A stretch of DNA of 64,000 bases from Hellea sp. (GCA_020628425.1 JAHDEZ010000001.1:116615-180614); one strand, 5' to 3'. Shown: positions 20,019 through 30,253, numbered from the stretch's first letter. Notes: generated from the letters alone by a model not told the origin. A program made the numbers and translations.

Positions 20019-21589
20019 CCTATCATTCCGCTCATACTCAGCATGATACCCGCTACAGCAGCGTTGAGTAGATTTGCGAGTGAGGCAGCGAGTACCGCTT
20101 TGACACCCATTTCGGCTATATCACCCATTTTCTCAGGAACGAGGGACCCTAACCCGCCCAACAAAATGCCAATGGAGCTCAAATTGGCAAAACCACAGAG
20201 TGAGAAAATCAATACGGCATACGTATACTCTGAAAAGGGCTGTTCTCCCGCCATTGCTGCTTTCAGATTCAGATAGGCAACAAATTCGTTTGTTGAGATT
20301 TTTTCCCCAAAAAATCCGCCGGCGCGAACGGCCTCTTCCCACGGCACATTCATCAAATACATGATGGGCGCAAAGAAATAACCCAATAACATTTGGAGCG
20401 TCAACCCTTCAATTCCGACAAGGCTTCCCAACGCCCCTAAGATACCGTTTAGAAGCGCTACCAGTGCTACAAAGACCATGACCATGGCGCCGACGTTAAC
20501 GGCAAGCATTAAACCGTTTTGAGTACCAACAGCTGCCGCTAGAATGACATTCCTATGCTTAGACTCATGGTTCGTACTTTCAAAGACTTGCTTGGCCTCC
20601 GCAGCCGTCGGCTTAGGATCCGGCATCATGATTTTTGCCATCATAAGAGCAGCAGGCGCCGTCATAAAACAGGCCGCGATCAAATATTCCGGACTGATCC
20701 CCATGCCAATATACCCAAAGAGTACTGAGCCAGCGATAGACGCGAGTCCGGACACCATCAATGTGAATAATTCAAACTTTGTCACAGTTGGCAGATATGG
20801 CTTAAGCGATAAAGGCGCTTCCGTTTGGCCAACGAAAACATTCGCGACGGCATTCAAGCTTTCGATAGGTCTGGTGCCCGTAATAAATTGCAGAGCCCGA
20901 CCGCCAAGTTTGACGATAAATTGCATAATACCGATATGGTAAAGCACCTCCATGAGCGCGCCAAAAAAAACGATAACCGGGAGAACGAGAACCAAAAAGC
21001 TGAAAGCAGGTTGTGTGGGCACCAAACTGCCGAACAGAAATGTGATACCTTCATTCGCATAGTTTAAAACATTTTGGGCACCGCGGGCCATCCCTTCCAA
21101 TGCGACTTTTCCAACGGGCACCAATTCCTGTGTGACCTCAGGAACCATGGTTTTGACCATCTCTCCCGCTTCATTTTCGACCATAGCCTCAACAAGGATA
21201 TCTGGATTTTCGACATCAACTTCCACCTTGAATGTATAAGGACCATCATAAAGCACAAACCAGGCAATCAAAATCTGCAGAATAAAAGCCGGAATTATTG
21301 CTCTTGGCCTTACTTTGAGTTTTGTTTCCATGGCCTCCTCAGAACGCGCTCTGGCGGCCACCAGCTTTTCTTTAACTTTAGCACCATCTGGCAGCAAAAT
21401 TTTGCTGATAGTCCCCAAGACAGGAACATCGTTTAGAGCGGCTCTGACTGAACCTAAGGACGCCATGACGATATAATATATATTTACAAGCGGACGTCTG
21501 ATCCAAACAGCTCTGTAGTCGCTAGAAAATAGAAAGGCCAACAATAGAATTGCTGCAACACCTAAAAGACCAAACAATGGATGGTTCAC
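20015..21589 (-). CDS. NupC/CNT-family concentrative nucleoside transporter
   Basis: NVFVGQTEAPLSLKPYLP and GFANLSSIGILLGGLGSLVPE CNT motifs. Confidence 0.9.
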   Translation of the reverse strand: MNHPLFGLLGVAAILLLAFLFSSDYRAVWIRRPLVNIYYIVMASLGSVRAALNDVPVLGTISKILLPDGAKVKEKLVAARARSEEAMETKLKVRPRAIIPAFILQILIAWFVLYDGPYTFKVEVDVENPDILVEAMVENEAGEMVKTMVPEVTQELVPVGKVALEGMARGAQNVLNYANEGITFLFGSLVPTQPAFSFLVLVLPVIVFFGALMEVLYHIGIMQFIVKLGGRALQFITGTRPIESLNAVANVFVGQTEAPLSLKPYLPTVTKFELFTLMVSGLASIAGSVLFGYIGMGISPEYLIAACFMTAPAALMMAKIMMPDPKPTAAEAKQVFESTNHESKHRNVILAAAVGTQNGLMLAVNVGAMVMVFVALVALLNGILGALGSLVGIEGLTLQMLLGYFFAPIMYLMNVPWEEAVRAGGFFGEKISTNEFVAYLNLKAAMAGEQPFSEYTYAVLIFSLCGFANLSSIGILLGGLGSLVPEKMGDIAEMGVKAVLAASLANLLNAAVAGIMLSMSGMIG

Positions 21590-21629
21590 CTATTTTCCCC
21601 GCAAGAATTTCTGCCTTTTCTACCGGATT

Positions 21630-22250
21630 CTATGGCTCTGTCCATTGCTGAATAAGCGCCTGCACTAATTCATCGCCGCAGGACAAATATTCATCCTGAG
21701 AAAGTACTATTTTTGCATGTTGGGCAGATGGATCCACCCATTTTTTCTGGCTGGGATCCACATTCTCGTAAAATTGCTCGAAGACACTTTGTTCGGTCCT
21801 CCCGCGCTCTACAACGTCACGACGGAAACGACGTTCAAGCCTAAGCTCGCGAGGACATTGTATAAACAGACTATGGTCCAAAGTCGCAACTATTTCCGGC
21901 ACAGCGAGTATAAGTATACCCTCAAGAATAATCACAGGTCTCGGATCGATTGTCCCCGTTTCTTGTCGTCTGTAATGTCGCGCAAAATCATAGGTCGGGA
22001 TTTGAACGGTCTTTGCCTTCTTCAAAGCAAATAAATGGTCAACCAGTAACGACCAATCAAGAGATGACGGATTGTCAAAATCCGGTAGGCCTCCGTCAGG
22101 GCACAGGATACGTACATCAGTATAGTAATTATCTTGTGAAATAATGGCACAGCGATCGGGCCCCATTGCCGAATAAATTTTGTGGGCCAGTGTGGTTTTG
22201 CCGGAGCCCGAGCCTCCGGCGATTCCGATTATTTTGGGCCTGATAGTCAC
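21630..22250 (-). CDS. udk: uridine kinase
   Basis: GIAGGSGSGKTTLAHKI, YDFARHYRR, VIILEGILI. Confidence 0.88.
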   Translation of the reverse strand: MTIRPKIIGIAGGSGSGKTTLAHKIYSAMGPDRCAIISQDNYYTDVRILCPDGGLPDFDNPSSLDWSLLVDHLFALKKAKTVQIPTYDFARHYRRQETGTIDPRPVIILEGILILAVPEIVATLDHSLFIQCPRELRLERRFRRDVVERGRTEQSVFEQFYENVDPSQKKWVDPSAQHAKIVLSQDEYLSCGDELVQALIQQWTEP

Positions 22251-22262
22251 AGCTCCCTTTGA

Positions 22263-23699
22263 TTACTCTGAGCGGATTTTGTCTACTATTTTCTGAACCG
22301 CAGCCGCATGACCTTCTGCCAATTTTCCGTTTGCAAATACATCTAATGGCCAGTCGGGTTCAATTCCGCGATCCTCCCAAAACGTGCCTTCATAGTCGAG
22401 ATAAATCTCGTTGGATATGCCAAGTTCCCAGCCATTGGGCAGAGTTTTGGCCAAAATATCTGACAGAGCGCCACGCGTCGGCTCGCCAACAGTGGTAACA
22501 TTTGGTAGCGGATCCAGACTCATGACAAAAATTTCGCCGGCGCTGACGGACATGTCTGAATTTAACACATAAACCGGACCAGTGAACCGCGAGCCATCGG
22601 ATGGTTCCAGATATAGTTGCGTTTTATATGGTGCTTCGGCTTCCGCTGGGCGCTTGCTATATATCTTAGTTTTCTGGTCGGCAAAATGGCTCGCCATCTG
22701 ACGACTTATAAAATCATACCCACCGTGATTAACGGAATTATCGATGATAACGGCTTTGACATCTTTCTTATTGTACAAGTCAACGGCCTTATTCATGATT
22801 TCATCCAAGATCCCGATGTCTTCGATTGGACCGCCATCTTCGGAGTAAAGGCCCATCGTTATGGCTGCAAAATAGCCGATATCTTCATCTACAAGCCCAT
22901 ATTGAATACGATTATTAGCAACCAACTCTCCTTTTCCGCCTAAAATTCTATCGGCAATATTTTCGTGCCAAATAGATCCCCGAAATGAATGACGATAGGC
23001 AGAAGCCTCTTCGCCAACATCCGTAGCCATCTGATTGACCTGACTATAGGCATTCCCGGGATCCGGATTGAAGGTCTTATCCTCGCCGTCAATTTCCGCA
23101 GATAGCCCCAAATGAGAGTCTTCCAGATCCCGCATCATATAGGCCATGAGATCAAAAAGTTCAGTCTCACTCATTTCCTCTGAGACTTTTTCTCGAGCCG
23201 CTACGACCTCTGCATCCCAGTTAACGCCATGCAGATCAAAAAAAGCGTAGTGATTGCTCATATAGCTTACAAAAACCTCAAAATTGTCGATAGGCGATTT
23301 TGAATAGTTTTCCATACAATGGCTGGGTAAATCGCCCAATCGCGTAAATTCATAAGTATGTTGTTCAACACTAATTCCGACGCGAAGCGTCTTTTTGTCA
23401 TCGGAAAGATGATAACTGTCGATATAATCGGTAAAGCTTTCACTGTCTTCTCCGGTCGGATAACAGAATTCCGGTGTATGCTGCCATAGCTCGAGCCCGT
23501 CCTCATCGACCTTGACCAATTCTCCATATCCGTTTGATAGCCAAAAACCCGCCATTTCTGGCGTTATGTCTTCGAGACTTTTCATTTCAGATATTTTCAT
23601 CGACTCGCGAATAGACAGCTCCCCGGCATCAAAGGAGGCTGAAACCGCACACCCCGCCAGGAACAAACCTGTACTGAAAAGCAAATGTGAAAAGCGCAT
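22263..23699 (-). CDS. S41-family (tail-specific type) peptidase, lipoprotein
   Basis: Lipobox LAGC; DNSVNHGGYD, VLNSDMSVSAGEIFVMSL, GEPTRGALSD. Confidence 0.82.
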   Translation of the reverse strand: MRFSHLLFSTGLFLAGCAVSASFDAGELSIRESMKISEMKSLEDITPEMAGFWLSNGYGELVKVDEDGLELWQHTPEFCYPTGEDSESFTDYIDSYHLSDDKKTLRVGISVEQHTYEFTRLGDLPSHCMENYSKSPIDNFEVFVSYMSNHYAFFDLHGVNWDAEVVAAREKVSEEMSETELFDLMAYMMRDLEDSHLGLSAEIDGEDKTFNPDPGNAYSQVNQMATDVGEEASAYRHSFRGSIWHENIADRILGGKGELVANNRIQYGLVDEDIGYFAAITMGLYSEDGGPIEDIGILDEIMNKAVDLYNKKDVKAVIIDNSVNHGGYDFISRQMASHFADQKTKIYSKRPAEAEAPYKTQLYLEPSDGSRFTGPVYVLNSDMSVSAGEIFVMSLDPLPNVTTVGEPTRGALSDILAKTLPNGWELGISNEIYLDYEGTFWEDRGIEPDWPLDVFANGKLAEGHAAAVQKIVDKIRSE

Positions 23700-23782
23700 A
23701 TTATTTCCTTTGTTAGTTCTTGAATTTTATAGCTAAAAACCACATAACAATCTCGCTTTATTTCGGCGTTGATTTGCCGTTT

Positions 23783-23811
23783 TTTTGCATATATAAGCAA
23801 TATATGCAAAA
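23783..23811. repeat. perfect 12-bp inverted repeat (5-nt spacer) over the Lrp/AsnC start codon
   Basis: TTTTGCATATAT-aagca-ATATATGCAAAA. Confidence 0.9.
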
Positions 23812-24283
23812 TATTGGCGCTAACAAATTAAAAGCTATAGACGATTTCGATCGATCAATTCTGCGGATTATTCAGACCGATAACGACCAAACCCATCAGC
23901 AGATTGGCGACACTATCGGCTTATCTGGCTCCGCTGTAAGACGGCGTATTAAACGAATGAAAGAGGATGGAATCATCCATAAGCAGGTGGCTTTGTTAAA
24001 CCCCGATATGACTGGTGTAACACTCGTAGCCTTTATAACTTTTGCCGATGACACTATAGAAGCCTATCAAAATTTTGCAGAACAATCCCGGGAGGCACCT
24101 GAGGTCTTACAATGCTACCATATCGCCGGTGAAACAGATTTTATGCTCGTTTGCCATGTCCCGTCACTACAATATTATGAAAACTGGTCCATGAGCACTT
24201 TCATGACCAATCCGGCTATTAGGCGTTATGACACCAAAATAATTTATTCTTGCAAAAAATTCGAAACGGCGATCCCTGTTTAG
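23804..24283 (+). CDS. Lrp/AsnC-family transcriptional regulator
   Basis: LKAIDDFDRSILRIIQTDNDQTHQQIGDTIGLSGSAVRRRIKRMKEDGII. Confidence 0.93.
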   Translation: MQNIGANKLKAIDDFDRSILRIIQTDNDQTHQQIGDTIGLSGSAVRRRIKRMKEDGIIHKQVALLNPDMTGVTLVAFITFADDTIEAYQNFAEQSREAPEVLQCYHIAGETDFMLVCHVPSLQYYENWSMSTFMTNPAIRRYDTKIIYSCKKFETAIPV

Positions 24284-24723
24284 GCCTGCATAGCCTGCAG
24301 AGCAACAACATCATCAAACCTCAGAGCACCTATCACATTGTGTTTTTCGTCCAATAGCTCGATGACATTCGGATCTCCGTGCCCCCTTACACTATATAAA
24401 ACGATAGCGCCGTCCGGCCCGCCGCCTTCTGTGTGCACATCATCCCGGATGCCCACATAATAATGTCCAACTGTGCGTCGATCACGCACAGACCCGTCTT
24501 CCTCATATATAATCAGCTCTCCTTCGAGAATGAGCATATTGGTTTGTGAAACATGACGATGCAGTGAAACCGCGTCATTAACCGGAAATCTAAAAACCGC
24601 ATCAATGATCTGTCGTTCTAGATCCACATCAAAGACATAAACTTCCAGACCATCTACGCCCGGAAATGGTTGAAAAGGAATAACAGAAAAATCATGGTCC
24701 ATGGCTTGCCTCGTCTCAACCAT
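24280..24723 (-). CDS. cupin-like protein
   Basis: FPVNDAVSLHRHVSQTNMLILEGELIIYEEDGSV; start trimmed to avoid overlap with divergent gene. Confidence 0.6.
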   Translation of the reverse strand: MVETRQAMDHDFSVIPFQPFPGVDGLEVYVFDVDLERQIIDAVFRFPVNDAVSLHRHVSQTNMLILEGELIIYEEDGSVRDRRTVGHYYVGIRDDVHTEGGGPDGAIVLYSVRGHGDPNVIELLDEKHNVIGALRFDDVVALQAMQA

Positions 24724-24739
24724 GGTATAAGCTAAAATC

Positions 24740-25525
24740 ATGGTTTTGGAACGAGAAAACTCTTCAAATGGCGTTTGCCGATTAACGCTCAATGATGTTG
24801 CTCGTCGTAATGCCTTGTCTGAGGCCATGATGACGGCAATGTCACTAGCCCTCTCAGACACAGCAGCTGCACCTGAAATCAAAGTGATTATCATTGCCGC
24901 CAATGGTCCAGTCTTCAGTGCGGGTCACGATCTCAAAGAAATAACCGCTGCCCGTCAAAACGTGGATAAGGGACGTATTTACTTCGAAAAGCTTATGCAA
25001 AGCTGTGCGATGCTTATGCAGTCTATCGTCCACCATCCCAAACCCGTCATTGCTGAAATTGACGGCGTAGCGACCGCCGCAGGCTGTCAGCTCGTCGCTA
25101 GCTGTGATCTCGCCTATGCATCAGAAAACTCACGATTTGCCACGCCCGGCGTCAATATCGGCTTGTTTTGCTCTACGCCAATGGTAGCATTATCCCGCAA
25201 TGTTTCGCGCAAGCATGCTATGGAGATGTTGCTCTCCGGCGACATGATCCCCGCAACTCACGCCGAAAACATCGGTCTTATCAACCGTGTAGTATCTGCC
25301 GATATTCTTTCCAGTAATGTCAATGAAATCGCTGCACGCATAGCTTCAAAAGCTGGGACCACGCTTAAAGTCGGCAAGCGTGCATTTTACGAACAAGCCC
25401 AAATGACACTAACGGACGCTTATGCCCATACTTCCAAAGTTATGGTGGAGAACATGTTGGCGCGCGACGCTGAGGAAGGTATTAGCGCCTTTCTTGAAAA
25501 ACGAAGCCCCGAGTGGAAAAGCTAG
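24740..25525 (+). CDS. enoyl-CoA hydratase/isomerase family protein
   Basis: NGPVFSAGHDLKEI, VIAEIDGVATAAGCQLVASCDLAYAS. Confidence 0.92.
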   Translation: MVLERENSSNGVCRLTLNDVARRNALSEAMMTAMSLALSDTAAAPEIKVIIIAANGPVFSAGHDLKEITAARQNVDKGRIYFEKLMQSCAMLMQSIVHHPKPVIAEIDGVATAAGCQLVASCDLAYASENSRFATPGVNIGLFCSTPMVALSRNVSRKHAMEMLLSGDMIPATHAENIGLINRVVSADILSSNVNEIAARIASKAGTTLKVGKRAFYEQAQMTLTDAYAHTSKVMVENMLARDAEEGISAFLEKRSPEWKS

Positions 25526-26307
25526 CGATTTAGCAGAGCGTCCAACAATCTGCCCCGCGATGGATCAATTGCAACATATACGGTTTCACCCGGTTTAGAT
25601 GACGCAGCCCCCCGTAATAGTTTAAACGGCTCGCCTTTGGTCCGATTCTTGGGTTGATAAAGTTCGTGGAGGCCCTCATCATAAAGCAGATATTGCCCGT
25701 CAGGCGTAAAGACGATGTAAGACCCTATGCGGATAACCTCTTTTTCTTCAAGGTTATCTCTTACACGAACGTTTGCCGTAAATCGCGACACCTCCCTTTG
25801 CGCCCGGTGCTCTGTCTTAAAGGCTACAAACATGGCCTCGAAGTTATCAACAGGGGTTCGGTCATCGGCCCGTTGCATATTTTGGTATACTTCAAGGCCC
25901 TGAGGATATTGCGCATAGACAACAGAACGGCGAGCGCGCGCGACGGATTGCTCCGCCCTAATTCGGGTCAATCCATAAACATCGACTAATTCTGTTAAGC
26001 GGGATATCCGCTCTTCATATAGTTCATCGATCATATCTTTGTTTGCGATAATCCGGGCTTTATCTGCGTCTGCTCGCGCCTGTAATGCGTCAAAGTTCAA
26101 CCGAAGCGCTGCGAGTTTCTTGGCCCATTCATCGCGCTCTTGCCGAAACCGACGCTCGCGGTCAGCGATCTCGGCCATAGTTTTTTTATGATAACTAGTT
26201 GTGCTAGATTCGGGAATTATTTGAGATAGTGTTTGGGCTTTCGCCGTCCCGGCGCAAAGGAAAACAAATCCAAAAATGAAACTTCTGACTATCATTCGCA
26301 ACTCCAC
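25522..26307 (-). CDS. hypothetical secreted protein, paralog of next gene
   Basis: Signal peptide; shares coiled-coil and AQREVSRF layout with 26308..27087. Confidence 0.65.
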   Translation of the reverse strand: MELRMIVRSFIFGFVFLCAGTAKAQTLSQIIPESSTTSYHKKTMAEIADRERRFRQERDEWAKKLAALRLNFDALQARADADKARIIANKDMIDELYEERISRLTELVDVYGLTRIRAEQSVARARRSVVYAQYPQGLEVYQNMQRADDRTPVDNFEAMFVAFKTEHRAQREVSRFTANVRVRDNLEEKEVIRIGSYIVFTPDGQYLLYDEGLHELYQPKNRTKGEPFKLLRGAASSKPGETVYVAIDPSRGRLLDALLNR

Positions 26308-27087
26308 TCAACGTCTTGGTTTTGTCTTGATGAAATAGCCCCCTGTCGGATCCACGGGCGCAAAAACTATATCGCCCGGTTTGGCTCTCGACGTGTTGGA
26401 AATGGCTTTGAACTCGCTGGCGACAGGTATACGGCGGGAAACCGCCAGTGGCACTAACGCCTCCGAGTCATAACGGACAAATTTGCCTTTGGTCGTAAAT
26501 AGCATAAATGGGCCGATCCGGATGATGTCGCGCGAAACCGAATTATAGAAGTTTCCGTGCCATACGCCCGCTTCAAACCGCGAGACTTCTCTTTGCGCCT
26601 GAATTTCACCAAGCAATATAGCAATAATTTCCTCTAGGTCCTCGGACCTTGGCAGGGGATCGGCCAATCTCATTCGCTCAAACACATCCGCTCGGTTGGG
26701 GTATTCCGAAGAAATCATCGACTCTCGAAAATGACCTGCCCAATCTGAAAGGCGCGCCTCATTCAGTCCAATTGACGTCAAAAAACCCAGAACCTCGGCT
26801 TGGTGTTCTGCTTCCAAGTCATCAATACGGTTTGCGTTGAAATCGAACTTGCGTTGAACAGCGTCCCGTCTGGCGGTGAGCTCATCAACTTCTCTTTGTC
26901 CCATAACCATCGCGCGTGCTCGACTTAATGGTTCTGAAGAAAATCGTTCAAGCTTTTCCTCATTTTCGCGTTGGGTTTCGGCGGCTTGCGTCCGGATATC
27001 ATTTAAGAATTCTCGGATGGGAGTTTGCCCTGCCGCTGGCGTTACCCACAGCAGTGAAAACCCACATATCAAGCCGCGAAATCTCAC
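26308..27087 (-). CDS. hypothetical secreted protein, paralog of previous gene
   Basis: Signal peptide MRFRGLICGFSLLWVTPAAGQ; IQAQREVSRFEAGV. Confidence 0.65.
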   Translation of the reverse strand: MRFRGLICGFSLLWVTPAAGQTPIREFLNDIRTQAAETQRENEEKLERFSSEPLSRARAMVMGQREVDELTARRDAVQRKFDFNANRIDDLEAEHQAEVLGFLTSIGLNEARLSDWAGHFRESMISSEYPNRADVFERMRLADPLPRSEDLEEIIAILLGEIQAQREVSRFEAGVWHGNFYNSVSRDIIRIGPFMLFTTKGKFVRYDSEALVPLAVSRRIPVASEFKAISNTSRAKPGDIVFAPVDPTGGYFIKTKPRR

Positions 27088-27725
27088 TCGCCCGCTTCAG
27101 CCTCATTTTTATCAAGCGCCGCTTTATATAATGAATTTTTCGGCACAGCGAAAAGACGCTGCACCATGGGCTCAAAAAACTCTAACGGTTCACTTTCATA
27201 ATCCGGGTCGAAGGCCATTTGATCATAGAGATGACAGAATTGCGCCGTATATTCATACCAAGGATGGTCTTTAAAATTATCCCGTAGATTTTTGTCGAGC
27301 CCAATATAATCAAAGAAGTAATAGCCTTGAAACACACCATGATGGGTCACCATCCAGTGGTTTTTCTCTGAAACAAAGGGCTTTAAAATAGCCGCTGCCA
27401 CATCCGGGTGATTGTAACTGCCAAGCGTATCGCCAATATCATGCAAAAGCGCACAGACCACATATTCTTCATCGCGGCCATCACGATAGGCCCGCGTTGC
27501 GGTCTGGAGAGAATGCTGCAAGCGATCCACGGGAAAGCCGCCAAAATCGCCGTCCAACAGACGCAAATGACCCAGCACACGATCGGCAAGGCCTTTGTTA
27601 AATTTCATGGCGTGGGTGACAATATGGGTCCAATCTTCTTTGGTCCCATCAATCATAGCTTTGAACTTAGCCCTTGATTTTTCTGGGTCTTCTGTTGGCG
27701 CTTCCGGCTCTTTGACATCGGACAT
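27084..27725 (-). CDS. HD-domain protein (COG4341-like; hydrolase or MIOX/PhnZ-like oxygenase)
   Basis: QHSLQTATRAYRDG..VVCALLHDIGD..YNHPDVAA..HH. Confidence 0.8.
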   Translation of the reverse strand: MSDVKEPEAPTEDPEKSRAKFKAMIDGTKEDWTHIVTHAMKFNKGLADRVLGHLRLLDGDFGGFPVDRLQHSLQTATRAYRDGRDEEYVVCALLHDIGDTLGSYNHPDVAAAILKPFVSEKNHWMVTHHGVFQGYYFFDYIGLDKNLRDNFKDHPWYEYTAQFCHLYDQMAFDPDYESEPLEFFEPMVQRLFAVPKNSLYKAALDKNEAEAGE

Positions 27726-27785
27726 AGACTTCTCCCTTTGCGAGGAGTTTAACGAAAATATTAACTCAGGTCAAAAACCATGGTT

Positions 27786-28406
27786 TTAGTTCATCTCCTG
27801 AGCAATCACATCAGCTACGGCCGGGCGTAGCAAAAGTCGATCTCGATAGGCGATAAGACTGTCAAAAGCCCTCAAATCAGCCCCTGCTCGCGGCGCAAGA
27901 TTCAAGGCCCAAACAAAATAAGCGTCGGCCACGCTGAAATGATCACCAACTGTAAAATCACGATTTCCCAAATAAGTATTTAAATGCGCTAGCCGGTTTT
28001 GTGCCAAGCGACGAAATTCATCTTTTACTGGGTCTGTTGCCTCATCATAAAAGACAACTCGGAACAAACCTTTGTGAATTTCGGTGGCGATAAAGCTGAC
28101 CCACCGAAGAATCTGAAAATAATCAGGATCATCTGGAGCTCGATGGAAACCAGCTTTCTGCGAACGCGACTGTACCCACATGAGTATGGCTGTATTTTCT
28201 GTCAAAACAGAGCCGTCTTTGAATTTCAAAGTTGAGACCTGTCCCAGCGGATTGATAGCCCTGTAATTGCGTCCATCATCCAGGGTTTTCATAGACAAGT
28301 TGACCTGTTCAATATTGAGCGCGACGTCGCCTTCCCGGGCTGCAATCAAAACCGCCTGCGAACAAGTATCAGGGGTATGATAGAGTATCGGCGTGCCCGC
28401 CATCAC
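27786..28406 (-). CDS. glutathione S-transferase family protein
   Basis: LYHTPDTCSQAVLIAAREG, NPLGQVSTLKFKDGSVLTENTAILMWV. Confidence 0.88.
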   Translation of the reverse strand: MMAGTPILYHTPDTCSQAVLIAAREGDVALNIEQVNLSMKTLDDGRNYRAINPLGQVSTLKFKDGSVLTENTAILMWVQSRSQKAGFHRAPDDPDYFQILRWVSFIATEIHKGLFRVVFYDEATDPVKDEFRRLAQNRLAHLNTYLGNRDFTVGDHFSVADAYFVWALNLAPRAGADLRAFDSLIAYRDRLLLRPAVADVIAQEMN

Positions 28407-29590
28407 AGGGAAGCCTTCATATACCAGTCCGCGAATTGTGTGCAGAATTGCTCCGGCGGGGCAAACGGTCCTGGTTTGTAATATCTTGACCGCGCGCCCT
28501 CCGTCATGGATTGGCAGAGTCCCACATCCTCTGCATTGGTTACCAGCCAGACTTCTTTCATATGTTCGGCCGTGTAATCGACATCTTCCACGGCGTCTTC
28601 ATGGACGATCCAGCTCGTATAAAACGCGCATTTATTCTCAGAGAGTGGCAGGATCCAATTGGCAATAATATGATCAGAAACAAAATGGACCCAGGCATTG
28701 GGATTGAGCCAAAATGACAATGTGCCCTCATCAGCTTCACCGTCGACAAATGGCCCGATCAGTTTCTGACTGGCCAACTCACCATCAAAAGTCTGGGATT
28801 TAAACCCCTCTCCCATAGGATAGCGGGAAATCCGTATATTTTCGCTGGTGTTAAACGCCTGCTCTTGCCAAGCTAGGCCTTTGTCTTCCCAACGGGCCTG
28901 CGCGGCCTTTAACCTCGCTTTATAGTCAGGCGTGTGTTCTCCGTTAAAACTCGACGGGTCAAACAGTGATAACAGACGTTTATGGTTTTGCGCGCAATGG
29001 CAGCACTCCCGATTATTGAGCATGGCCATCAGCCAGCTGGCATCCAGAATTTCCCGGTGATGATAGGCTTGCTTGTAACCATGCCCCGCCTTGGCGAACG
29101 GATCCATATAGGGGGCAATCGTCTCGACGATCAAATCCATTTCATTTTCGGGCGCTGCATCTCCGAGACAGGCAAAGAGCATCAATCCCGCCTCGCGTAG
29201 AGGAATTTCTGTCAAGCCGAACTCGTCACATTCCCTCGACCCGACAAAACCCTCCGGCATAAAGCTGGCGTGGACGACCTGACCACTATTGGGATCAAAT
29301 GCCCACTGATGGTTTGGACAGACAATCCGGGCCGCACAGCGTCCTGCCTCACCTTTGACCAGGCGGGCGCTCTGATGGGCGCAGCGGTTAACATAACAGC
29401 GAATGACGCCGTCATTGCCATGAATCAGGAAATATTCCTCATCAAACAGCTGGAATTTCAGATAGTCACGCTTATTAGGGACATCGCCGCGCATGCCGGC
29501 AAAAAACCATTTGCGTGCAAACAGACGCTCCATGCGTTGCCGATCCCAAATCACTTCAGCCGGAAAGCCATATCCACTGCGATAAGTCAT
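28403..29590 (-). CDS. Rieske non-heme iron oxygenase alpha subunit (GbcA/Stc2-like)
   Basis: CAH-x-CPNH Rieske motif; NNRECCHCAQNH iron-binding motif. Confidence 0.88.
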   Translation of the reverse strand: MTYRSGYGFPAEVIWDRQRMERLFARKWFFAGMRGDVPNKRDYLKFQLFDEEYFLIHGNDGVIRCYVNRCAHQSARLVKGEAGRCAARIVCPNHQWAFDPNSGQVVHASFMPEGFVGSRECDEFGLTEIPLREAGLMLFACLGDAAPENEMDLIVETIAPYMDPFAKAGHGYKQAYHHREILDASWLMAMLNNRECCHCAQNHKRLLSLFDPSSFNGEHTPDYKARLKAAQARWEDKGLAWQEQAFNTSENIRISRYPMGEGFKSQTFDGELASQKLIGPFVDGEADEGTLSFWLNPNAWVHFVSDHIIANWILPLSENKCAFYTSWIVHEDAVEDVDYTAEHMKEVWLVTNAEDVGLCQSMTEGARSRYYKPGPFAPPEQFCTQFADWYMKASL

Positions 29591-29641
29591 ATTTTGCCTT
29601 TACGACAAAATTCCAAATGGCAAAGTCAAAAATACTTGATA

Positions 29642-30253
29642 CTATATTTTATGCCGTTCTTTGAGCACCTCAATCACATCAACCAAATCGATATCCCGCG
29701 CTCGTAACACGACCATCAAATGATAGAGTAGATCGGCGGCCTCGCCTTTGAGAGCGTCGTCATCTTCATCGACGGCAGCGAGGGCCGTTTCGACACCTTC
29801 CTCGCCCACCTTTTGAGCGGCTTTCCGCAAAGGCCCTTGTAAAAGACTGGCCGTGTAAGAACTCTCAGGATCAGCGGCTTTACGGTTTTTGATAAGATTA
29901 TCGAGATAGGACAGAAATGCGAGGTCTGAGCTGGCCTCATTGCCAAAACAACTTTGCGTTCCCAGGTGACAGGTTGGACCTTTAGGACGGGCTAACACAA
30001 GTAAAGTGTCCGCGTCACAATCCATTATCATCTCAACAAGTTCAAGATAATTTTCCGACGTTTCACCCTTGGTCCAAAGACGCTTTTTGCTCCGAGATAA
30101 AAAGGTGACCTTACCGAGCTCTAATGTCTTCTCTGCTGCCGCTTTATTCATATAGCCAAGCATTAGCACTGTTCCAGAGGTCGCGTCTTGGATGATGGCT
30201 GGAACGAGACCTCCGCCTTTTTCAAAATCAATTTTGTCTAAATCGACGCTCAT
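29642..30253 (-). CDS. hisIE: bifunctional phosphoribosyl-AMP cyclohydrolase/phosphoribosyl-ATP pyrophosphatase
   Basis: [36 protein letters not shown]. Confidence 0.95.
   Translation of the reverse strand: MSVDLDKIDFEKGGGLVPAIIQDATSGTVLMLGYMNKAAAEKTLELGKVTFLSRSKKRLWTKGETSENYLELVEMIMDCDADTLLVLARPKGPTCHLGTQSCFGNEASSDLAFLSYLDNLIKNRKAADPESSYTASLLQGPLRKAAQKVGEEGVETALAAVDEDDDALKGEAADLLYHLMVVLRARDIDLVDVIEVLKERHKI

Noticed and set aside
27747-27765. TTAACGAAAATATTAAC resembling a CtrA site
   Set aside because: TTAA-to-TTAA spacing is N8 rather than the canonical N7.
27774-27787. AAAACCATGGTTTT perfect 14-bp palindrome
   Set aside because: At the 3' end of the GST gene, no loop or T-run; likely chance in AT-rich sequence.
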